Shown one piece after another: positions 1-10,900 of a stretch of DNA of 64,000 nt. Position numbers and translations under genes: made by a program. Source of the DNA: Actinernus sp. WN-2022 (Eukaryota > Cnidaria > Anthozoa > Actiniaria > Actinernidae); assembly GCA_030867875.1 (NCBI GenBank), contig JAOWCC010001368.1, forward strand, positions 4,960,965-5,024,964. Reading direction: 5' to 3'. The first letter of the stretch is position 1; the number at the start of each line of letters is the position of its first letter. The notes under the pieces were generated by a model that was not told the origin of the DNA, searched no databases, and saw only the letters and a program-made list of their open reading frames with translations.

Positions 1-294
1 CATGTCTCTGAGACGATCCATTGTCATTTTATCGCAAATGTCTAGACAGTCGAATAATACTCGCTTGGTGCAGTAACAGGTACCTTAAAAGTTTGTAATA
101 AAGTTGCAAAGTTCTCACCATCTACTTATCAATATTGTTGCATAAACCGATCAATAATCTTTATCATGTCCATAGGTGATTTAAATTCCCTTTTGTTAGG
201 ATATTATTTTAAGGTTCGTGTTGCTGCACCAAGCGAGTATTGTTTGACTAGACATTTGCGATAAAATGGCAACGTTCTCGTCGTCAAAGACATA
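1..294. repeat. Foldback (TIR) element cut by the window start
   Basis: Bases 1-80 and 218-294 are inverted copies of each other with a few mismatches. The arms share AAATGTCTAG and AATACTCGCTTGGTGCAG. The middle (about 85-215) is not inverted. This is the structure of a short non-autonomous DNA transposon. Its true left end may lie outside the window. Confidence 0.7.
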
Positions 295-1545
295 GAGGTT
301 ATTAGTTGGCTAAACAACTTCGTATTCTTGGCCGAATTAGATAATAAAGCTACATATGGCGATGCTTACTGCACGCCATCCACTGTGGGTGTAAGCTGAC
401 GTTTCTAGCCCTTCGCCAGAGCAAAAGAGGGAATTGTGGGTGGGAAACGGTTTATTTAGTGTTGAGTACATGATTACCACTGAGGAAACACGTAATCGGA
501 TCAATTAGGATCAAAGGAAAATGTGCCAACAATAGAAATGCTAATAACCGCAATACAATAAAGGGTGTCGATGAATAAAGTAATGAAACATGCTGATCCA
601 AGTACATGTACGAATGAATACGCAAATTATAAAATTAAATGAACGAAAAGCGTTCATTAATGCAGTTAGGTGCAAAAGTGCCTAATTTGAAAATAAAGTT
701 CTGTTCTTTGCGTTTACGGGTTTCGGTAGTGCCACTTTAATCTTTCTGACCATTGTATCAATCACATCACTAAATGAGGCATTTCTCTTAATAAAGGTAC
801 AATTAATTTGCTCAATGTCTTTGTGCTTGTGAATTAAGCTATTTTCTAATTAATTTTAGATTTTTTTTAACCAATTTGATAAGCTTCAAATATAACTTAG
901 AATTTAAAAATAGGTAATTTGTTTCTACCAGCATGCTTTTGTATAATAAGTGATGTCGGTGATATCACACATTATCACATTGGAAATATAAACCTTTATA
1001 TCTTGTAGAGAAATATTCTACCATTGGACTATTCACTTCATGTACAATTGATATCAATTATAACTAATTTCGGCTTATATGCACTTTAAATAAAAATAGA
1101 ATTGAAATGTATTGTCTTGTACTCAACACTGATTGGATGAAATAACAGTAAGTTGGAGTGCTTTGTTTTTGTTCTGCAACGTGATCGGTTTTTGTTATCT
1201 AAATGGCCTGGTTACGATAGTCACACAGTCATACATTATGGCTTTGACATTAGTGCATCCTTAACATTTGTTTTAAGTAAAGTTTCACCAAAGAATGGGT
1301 GTAAAATGTGTTCATTTTTTATTCTTCTTTCTCATAAATTTATTGTTTATACTTATATATTCAATAGAAAATTAACAAGCTAATATATTTTCATTTCATA
1401 ACTTTTGTTTTAATTTCGTTTTGATCAAACTATGGTCTGATTACAAACAAAATCGTATTTGGGGAAAATTATCAAATTTGCAATTCAAAACATTTTTGTC
1501 TTCCCCTTTCCGAATGAGTAATACAATACCACTTCCAGCAGTATA
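295..1545. other. Non-coding stretch, nothing recognised
   Basis: AT-rich sequence, mostly without long open frames. The 76-codon frame at 1153-1383 has no recognisable protein. The missing eIF5A 3' exons were looked for here on the minus strand by eye and not found. Confidence 0.5.
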
Positions 1546-1692
1546 AATTGGTTCCAATCAGAAAACAGGTCAGCTCTATTGTTTTTGTACTGCTCGTTCT
1601 AAAGGTTAGGGTGTTTTGTATTGTTGGGTAAGCCAATACTGTGGTCCATTCCGAGCAGTACTGTCTGACTCTTCCGATTGGCTGGATGGTGT
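1546..1692. repeat. Dispersed repeat, copy A
   Basis: It shares most of its sequence with 44735-44866 in the same orientation, including GTTAGGGTGTTTTGTATTGT and the ACTGTGG...TACTGTCT block. Two similar copies 43 kb apart indicate an interspersed element of unknown class. Confidence 0.6.
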
Positions 1693-1959
1693 TTTCTTTA
1701 AGTTTTCACAGTAAAATAACCAACAGCATAGTTTCCTTTATTTTCTGTTTGTACCTTTGACTGTGGACACCTCAGTCAGCACTGTAAGGCACATTCATGC
1801 AAAATCGTATTTGAGGTTTGAAATGCTCATTCCTGCACCCTATTGTCTAGTTTTGCATCAGTGTTTGGGAGAATGCATTACTTAATAAATGTTTCTAAAC
1901 TTTAAAATGCAGAGAATAACATGATTTCAAACATGTCAATTTCCCATCATGGATTGACC

Positions 1960-2560
1960 GATCTTTGTCTTTAAAGCGGATTTCGATTGAGTGTCGAAAG
2001 CAATCCGTGATTGCTTTGGTTTTGCATTTGCTCAGTTTTCCAATTGGCTGTGAAAAATGTTTTGTGATTATCAGCCAATCAAGTGCTAAACTAAACCCAA
2101 ACGTGTTTTGGTCCATCATCAGGCCATCCATGATTGCATTTACTTATCCTCGTGATTGGTTTAAGTAAAACCAATTGTGAATTACTTCAGATCCTGATTG
2201 GCTCATTGTGTTTTTACCTGCTGCCGTGTTTGGCTCTGTAATTACTTTGGTTTTATGACACTCAACTGAAAACTGCTCTATGATTCAACCTGCAATGGGT
2301 TTTGCATGGATAGAGCGGTTTTCAGTTGAGTGTAGTAAAACCAAACGCAAACTACCCACAGCCAGCCAATCACAGGAGCGAGTAATCACAAGTAACGCAT
2401 AAATGGCTTCCCTGTGAGCCAATGACAAACCAAAGCAAAACTAAAACCAATTTGCGTTTGGTTTTATTTTGGAATCTGATTGGCTGGTTTACTTTCTCAG
2501 CCAATAGGAGAGCTTAGAAAACGCAAAACCAAAACACTTCCGACAATCAATTGAAATCCA
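1960..2560. repeat. CCAAT-rich inverted-repeat element cluster
   Basis: The stretch has many ATTGGCT / AGCCAAT motifs and alternating blocks rich in GGTTTTG and CAAAACC. Bases 2252-2338 form a foldback with ACTCAACTGAAAACTGCTCT against GAGCGGTTTTCAGTTGAGT. The part at 2280-2555 is repeated in inverted orientation at 42345-42600, after the LZIC stop codon. It is likely a MITE family with two members in the window. Confidence 0.6.
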
Positions 2561-2577
2561 CTCTAAGTCATACTTAC

Positions 2578-2682
2578 TTCCATATCATGCCGTTTAACAT
2601 GAGGCACATTCATGTTATGGGTAGAAGGGCAGATGTCCTCATATTTTTTGCCAGTATAGATATCAATCGCAACCAAATGGAC
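2578..2682 (-). CDS. EIF5A: eIF5A coding exon 2 (residues 58-92)
   Basis: The minus strand reads 35 codons in phase 0 after a TTCTTCTTCAG acceptor (AG at 2684-2683) and ends at a GTAAGT donor (2577-2572). The peptide begins [19 protein letters not shown] and continues [16 protein letters not shown], matching the conserved segment after the hypusine loop. It is too short to appear as an open reading frame of normal cut-off length. Confidence 0.93.
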
Positions 2683-5600
2683 CTGAAGAAGAAATGAGAT
2701 TTAACTTTGTTTAGGGATATGTGCCATGATTGAATAACAACCAAACATCCTTCAGTTGTGCATCTGCATCATGAGTGCCACATTGTGCTACTAACAAGTG
2801 GGCCGCGTCAGGCAAAAAGGGCCCGGACGACATTCAAGTTAAATAATTCCTACAATGGTGTTCATAATAACAGGTTGAAGATTGTATTGTATTCTTGACG
2901 AGAAGCGCTATATTTCATTCCTAACAATAAATGTCAGTTTCAAGAAATTGGCAACAAAAATCAGGGGTGAAATTTACGTGATTTTGATGCAAGGGCCCGA
3001 TTACAAATATGACCACAAAAATTAGGAATCCTGTCAGAGGGGATGATTTTGATGTATGACATTCATTTATACCTGCTGGCATTAAAGAGAAAAAAATATA
3101 TAAGATTAACAGGATGATCACTTTTTGGCCAAAAAAATATTTTCTGCAGTCATTCTACTCTCCGTAGCTCATAATATGATTTTAGCAATAGTACAAGTTA
3201 CACCTTGAAACAATCGTCTGATGATAAGGAATCATTTGTGCCTGCTAAATTGTATCACACACTCATGTAAAAATATCGTAAATTTCGTCTTCGATTTCAC
3301 TGGTCAATTTCATGAAATCAGCACTACTTGTTACATGTAGTAGCACAATGTGGCGCTTGCGATGCATATTGTAATTGCACCACAAGTATAGAAAACATGG
3401 TACAATTTCAAAAAACATTTACATATTGTGTTGTCCGGGCCCTTTTTGCCTGATGCGGCCCAAGTAGTATTGATTTTATGAAATTGACAAGTGAAATTGA
3501 AGGGAGAAAAAAAGATTTTTACACACTCAGAGTGTTGATGTGTGTTGCAGATGCAAATGATTGCCTTTCGTCAGACAAATATTTTAAGATATAATTTGTA
3601 CTATTGCTAAGCTACTCAGGGTCTTAAAATAACTGAGTAGAAGGTGCTGTGAAACAATTTCGTTCATGAGCTGCAAATGGTTAGACCTTCACGTCTTCTT
3701 GGATAAGGACGTTAAATCGTAGGCCCATCAGTGGATGAAGAGCCACCTCGTGGATATGCCACTGATTAATCCATTATTATAATATTATTATTATTATTAC
3801 AAGGGACAGAATGACTGCAGAAAAGGCATGTTTTGACTAAAAAGTGATAATCTTGTTCATCTCATACACACTATGCATAAAGGACATTTTGATTACAACT
3901 GGATTTCTCCTGTCAGCAATGAATTGTCACGTAAAAGAACATAAGTTACATTGCTACAGAGTAATAAACTTTTGAAATAAGAGCTAGGCTGTCACAACAT
4001 TCAAAATACTGTAACTCAAAAACGAATAACCGTATCTACGTAAAATTTTCTAATACTGAGAATATCGATATCTAAATCATTTTAAAAGAACAGCTTTATA
4101 TATCTCATAGTTTACATTTTAGAACATTGATGACGTCACATGTAAAGGATCTATACAAACCCTACCCCTACATTTAATAACACCCGAACTGTCAACAATG
4201 GGTACCAGTTACTAATTTTGGGTTTTTAGGGCCAAGTCACTAAACAACAGACAAATATCATCCTTCTTCAATAATAGTCATGTGAACTAATCTACATCCT
4301 ACTCAAGTACATTAACTCATTCGGGTCCGGCCCTGTAAATATCCGTCGTACAAGACTGGTAGGAAATAAAATTCTAGCGTCGTAGCGTTACATCCGATTG
4401 CCCCGAAACTCGCTGAACGGCGTTACTATATCCTAAGCCAATCACACAGCGAGTTTTATCGAAATCGATCGAACAAAACTTTTGATTGGTTAATTTTGGT
4501 TTCATTGTATTTTGGGTCAAAATCTGAGATTCTTAGTCATGGCTGCCGAAATGCGAGGGGAGATTCTATGGCTTTGAAAATGTACGATTAGGCTGAGGTT
4601 TTGGCCTAACTCGACCAGAAAAGCAGTGCAATGAAGTGGATAGGAGTATTGGAGGTATATAGAGTGCTTTAGAGTCGTAAATTGGCCGTCAGCTACGTAA
4701 TTTCGGCGAAGACTTCTCTCAGGTGAGAATCATGGACTACGATTTAGTGGCTCGAAAGGCATTGAAATCGTGTTAGACCTGTTTGAAACCTTTCTTATTG
4801 GCCTAAGAACATGTCTCGAGATATCATTGAGAAATATATTGGGAATAGAATTGTTTTCTTGGACAGGGCAAGCATTTTCAATCTGATATTTTAGGCCACT
4901 AGGTGAATGAAATTTGACCCCTTTGCATCGTTTTGGCAAATTTATAATTTATGCAGTGTTTTGTTTTGGCATTGCCAAGACACCTGCTGTTATTATAAAT
5001 GAAACTATACGTTATACGTTATGTTATGTATACTTTTGAGAGTTGATACTTTGCCTTTTGAGTTTTTATATCTAAAAATATTATTTTACTTATTATACAT
5101 TTTTATAATTATGCAAATTATCTGTTGGCCTTTGTTTACAACTAGAAATCACTTAAATTTGGTCAATCTGTTGTTATATGAGAGTAAAGTAAAAGAGCTC
5201 AATGTAGTATTCTTTTTTGGTGAATATTTATTATTTATTCTATTATTTTCCGAATTTTACTATATTATGACATTTTCGGGCAGTATGCACATGACCGTAA
5301 ATATAATTGTTTCAATTTCTTTCATCCTACTTCAGCCAGATGTGCTATACATGTTGCCAATACATCAATGTAACTTTTTGCTTCCAACTTTTTATTGTAC
5401 TACACATTTTGTTGAATCCAGTTCAGTTTTTGTCAAATGTTGTAGCTATTTTATGCTAATGTATGCTACCATATGTTAATTATATTGTGTCAGATTCGAA
5501 AAGTGAAGCCCAATTTTGAAAGTCTATTCACCAGGCTTCATAGACATATAGCTTTCCATATTATTGTGAATATGTATTACATAACAAAATTAAATCCAAA

Positions 5601-7951
5601 ACAACCATTTTTCCTGAAGACCCCAATGAATTAAGGCCTGGTTTTGACATGAAAGCGAGGCTAAAACGATAATTTTCACTTTAACCCTTTCATGCCCACA
5701 TACAGAATTTTCCGTATTTTACTGGTTACTTGATTTTGGGGTTTCAGTCTGACAAAGTTGAAAGAGCTATGCCCTGAGATTCCTCCCACAAACTATAAAG
5801 TACAGACAAGTGATCCTATTGAACTGCATTGGGCATGTTAATGAAGAATAATTTCATCTAAATTCTCCTTTCATTGCATAAGTTAACTCAGGTTACATTA
5901 TTTCATTTCAGAAAAAAAGACTAAAATAGCACTAAAATATTATTTCTCCTCAGATTCAAATTTTCTCACAAAAATGCATATTTCACATATCTACGGGTGC
6001 GGCTTTTACACAGGTCTTTACGGTATATGTAGTCGATTGTGATTGGCTTTTACAAATGCTCATTCTTACATGTCTTCTAATTGGCCATTCAACTGTCACC
6101 AGTCTTGTGCAATTATTATGATGGGTAGTCATGTTAGAGGCCGGTTGAAACTGGTCATTTGCATGTGAGTCAGCCCTATATTTTGGAATTCTAGCCCTGG
6201 ACGAGCTCTCGTCATTTACCTGTGTTTTACTTTTGGAGATGGTTAGGTTTATTCAAATTTCGGTTTAGGTTTTAAAGTAATGTCACATAATAGACTGCCC
6301 GTGGTTTAGTGCCACCCAATAGGAAACTTCCCAGAGACTTTATATTTAGAATCTGTCATGGCAAAATGCTCGTTCGAGGACATACAAACAAATTTTCCAT
6401 GCAGCTTGGAAATGTATAGTCTGCATCACATTCAAACTGAACTCCTGTCAACTGCTCTTGTTCTAGCAAACAAATCTCGATTTGAAACTGATATTGTACA
6501 TATATCATTGCTCTTCTGGATGTTTAGAGTCGCCATGTTTTGAAATGTAAATTACCCGCAAGTCGCACACGAGGCTGGTGACAGTTGAATGGCCAATTAG
6601 AAGACATGTAAGAATGAGCATTTGTAAAAGCCAATCATAATCGACTACATATTATAATCCAGTACTTCGCTGGGGGTCCAGAACAAGAATCCTGTCACTG
6701 TTTCGCAGACAGACTTAACCAGGGTTCAGTTCGTACAATGTATGTGATGTAGGCTACAAATTATGCAGACTCACAAAACTTGTTCACAACCACAATTATG
6801 CAAATGAGGTCACATGACCCCTCCACTGACTTTGGTTTTATATAAAATTTCAATAGTAAATGCCTAGATGTGACAAAACTATTCATTGTCCCACAGAGTT
6901 TTCCTGTTTCTCTGATGCCTGATTTTAATAGTCTGCCCTCACAGTAGAACATTTTTATCCATAAGGGGATATTGAGCAAAACAGGTCATGTCATCTTGTA
7001 CTTGATATACTGATCAGTGCATACCTGCCAACTCTCCCGCATTAGGCGGGAGTCTCAAGATTTTGAGCCCAATCTCCGGTCTCCCGCATAGAGCCTCAAA
7101 TCTCCCGGTTTTTAGCCATTTTATGGTATCTTTAAATAATCTTTCTACCAAAAAGCTTTAAACTATTTTTTCCGAGAGCTTTCGGAAAGTCTTCGGAACA
7201 CAATCAGGGTATCTTTGGAAAAAAATTGGAAATCATTACATCATAACAAAGCCTCGACCAACATTCTCCAGATTTTAGAACTCCGGGGGTTGGCAGGTAT
7301 GTCAGTGGTTTTCTCCTTACCAATAAATAAAAGTCATGGTGTGAAGACCGATTTTTATATCTCCAAGTCCTCAGTATTTTAAAACCAAAACAGTTCTTAA
7401 ATTAATTGTCCTCATTGACACATTTGCAGTTGACCATTCACATGAGGGTCACGTGACATGTCACAAGACTGCAGTTTTCACTTCAAAGCGTTAAGGTTTA
7501 CGAGTTACCATATTCACTCAGATAAGCTGCACCTTATTACCCTAAATCTCCATTTGAAATCGGAGGTGCAGCTTATCCGCAAGAACATCTGCACAAGGTT
7601 CCGTAAATTTACATAAATTAAAATATTCAAAGAAATAATTTTTATTAACTCCAAGCAAGTTATGGTATACTACTAAACACCACACAAAACCAAAATAAAT
7701 TAAGCACTGGTCATTGCTTTTGCAAGTTTAGTGGCTATCAATATAGCCGTTTTGATGTAAGTTACTGAAAGATTCCAAAAATAAGCCCCTAAAGTAAAGT
7801 AAAGTAAAGCAACTTTATTTAACGTCGGTAACTCGTGACAGTACAGTGAGACTGATAAACTAGAGGCCGACGGGAGACCTACGATTTTACGTCTTTATCC
7901 GAGAAGACGTGAAGGTCTAACCATTTGCAGTTGTTTCACAAAGGCAGCACC

Positions 7952-7990
<39 letters not shown>

Positions 7991-10900
7991 CCGGGGTTTG
8001 AACCCGCGACCTCCCGCTCAACAGACCGGAGCTTAACGACTGAGCTAACCGGGAGGCGGTAAGCTCCTCCGAATATAAGCCCCTCAAATTCAAACAGCAA
8101 AAAAAAAAACTAAAATAAGTCTCAAATACAAAATAAACCATAGCAAATTACACATACCGGTACCATTATGGTTAAGCATTTTTTACTAATTTTATTGTCG
8201 TTTACGGGTCGGTGCCTACTAATGTCAGCACGCACTGTTCTGCCCATCTTGCATCCCGCAGGACATCCCACGAGACAGGCCATTTACAGAACTATTTTGA
8301 AAAGGTTGTGTTACTTGTGTAATTTGACAGACAGAAAGATTTTAAAATACGGTCGAAAGATATGCTTGAGAAAAGAACGATTTGGGAAATCTTTAAATTC
8401 CACTACACGGCCATGAAAGACAATTTTGAGCTGAAATGGTAGTAAAAGAGCCAACCATCTTGACTCTAAGTGATGATTTATTGTGGGAGATGGTCAAAGA
8501 ATCATAGAATAAGGAGATTTACCCGACCAATTGAATGAAGGTTGTTTGGACTGCCATGAATCGCTGCTATCTTTTCGCCCAGTGCCTTTGCTTTAGGCCT
8601 GTCAATGCTTTTGTCATGCCGACTCGGCAGTATAAACAATGTGTTAATATGGTCAAATAAGCTTTGTGAAAATGGGTAAACCTCTTGGAAATCCAAATAA
8701 GAATGAAGGAAGGAAGGAAGGACTGTATGGGGTTGGATCACAAAGGAAGCAGCAACAGGTTTGATTTTCAATGAAGAAAGTCGAAAGACGGGACTGGCTC
8801 TTTTCCCCACCACCATCTTGAAAATCTCCCAGAATGCAATAAAAGAAACCAATTTTCATAATTACTAGGGAGGGCTTGGTAAAAAAATGTAAATTAAAAA
8901 AGAGGACTACCATCCCCATAACTTTATAAAACGTGTGGATACCCCCATTTTTTTCTTTTTCTAATCTATAATATAGAAGCTAAACAACTTTTCATATATT
9001 TGTTTGTCTTTATAAAATTGAAACTTAATGTCCATTTCAGCAAAAAAATTGTCTGTTCATGGTCACTAATGAGGCCTACAAAGCAAAATTTGTAAAAAAA
9101 ATGATAATTATGTAATATATAAAAAATGAGAGCTAGTATTTTACCAGGGGATACAAACACTGAGAAAGATGAAAGCACAAGGCCACTTCGGCCGAGTGCT
9201 TTTATTATTTTGAGGTGTTTGGATTCCCTGGTGAAACATGAAACTAAAGTTTTTTATATGACTTCTCAAGCGTAAAGAATACCTGCATTCATAAATCATT
9301 AGAAAGTATTGTTTGCCTGGAATTTTATTACATGCAATTATAGACTACAAGGGTTGATTGTTATTTTCTCATGGTCATTTCAACAAACAGACTGATAATG
9401 TAGTGGACAAGACAGTGGACTAGTAGTCAAGAGCAGCCATGAGGATGATGGTTCGAGTCACACTGGACACCAATTTTTATTTTCGTCTTCTCCTTCACTT
9501 CTCCATGACTTTGTAAAGTCATACTTATGCTGTAATCCTTGTAGCTTAATTAGGTCCAACACATGCATTAATCTTGATACCCAATGAGAGCACAAATGAA
9601 CATCACTAGTGATTTGGATCACATATCCAAATCACTAGTGATGTTCATCTAGTGTTTCATTGGGTATCAAGATTCATGCATGTGACCAAATGCAGAAAAG
9701 CTCATTAATTATTCATGAGTTTGAGAATGTAAGATAAATGGTTTGATTGGCATCCTTTGTGAAGAATGCTGTGTCTAACATTTTTTGCCCTAATATTTTG
9801 CCAGACAACCCAAAATATTGATCGAATTAAAAATAGTTTCTCGGACAAAGAAAAATGCCGAGTTAGCACTTTTTTCGATTTTCATCCTTAATATTTATTA
9901 TCTCTCTTAAATGTACATGTATGGGTACCCCATAATTTTTTTCTGATTTCAAAAGCTCCTTAGGGGGTTCAAACAATCCATATAGATTTTTAGTAAATAA
10001 ATTGGTTTGCAATAAGTAGGCACCGTCCTTAAGTTGTCACGAATTTCTAGTTAATGCCCAAATTTATCATTGAAAAATTGCCAACACAAATTTCCCTCCA
10101 ATTATAAGCCCAGCAGATATTGAAACGCAAATTTCCCTCCAATTATAAGCCCCTCCGAAAATAAGCCCCTCCGATTATAAGCACCCCAAAAAAGTCCTTT
10201 GAAAAATATAAGCCCTGGAGCTTTATTTCAGAATTGTATGGTATATTCTTGCCGTTTATAAACCTTCTTCGTCAAAAGACCTTTAATACTGTTTATAGTT
10301 GCTTTTCTGGAGCAACTACATGTAAATGCTACCACACATGGGATCTCCATTCCACCACAAAGCTTGTTGCAGTGTTGTCGTCAGCCTGTTACTTCAATGG
10401 TTATAGTACCTCCACAAGCAAGAAAATACCATGCTGTCCTTGAGTATTTGCGTGGTAAATGGCCCACTGATGTGTCGTCACTTTTCAAAACTTTCACAGC
10501 AAATTAGTCGAACTATCTCCAATCTCTCTTTGAGTAAAGTTACTGTTCTAGTTTTTTCCCCCAATAGGTGGCTTTTAGATATCCTTTTAGACATGATACA
10601 TGTATCAATGGACAGCTAAAGAAAAAAGCAAACTACTCCCATGTTGTTTTGACTTCATTCAGCAAAAATAAAACTTCTAGTGGCCAGTTCTCTTTTCTTC
10701 CAACAGATGCCTGGTTACTAAGCTACGGACGAACGTGAGCATGTTGTTGGTTTGGTTGACAAGTAAAATTCGATCTAAAAAGTGACCTGAATAAACAGAT
10801 CCTGGTAAACAAATACTATGGAAAGATAGGTCATGTATCTAAGTACAATGTATGTGGACATGAAGTTTATACTATTTCAGAGCTGAAATTAGAAATACAA

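Noticed and set aside
1..2570. Remaining eIF5A 3' exons
   Set aside because: No minus-strand match to the conserved C-terminal domain was seen by eye; the exons are more likely outside the window.
5021..5479. 152-codon frame as a membrane protein
   Set aside because: Hydrophobic residues come from AT-rich codons, composition is low complexity, and it lies within the eIF5A intron without splice or promoter support.
8041..8058. A genuine tRNA gene at 7985-8058
   Set aside because: A and B boxes are present but the acceptor stem does not pair and the sequence runs into a SINE body with a repeat tail. The same reasoning applies to 12115-12190 and 54300-54378.
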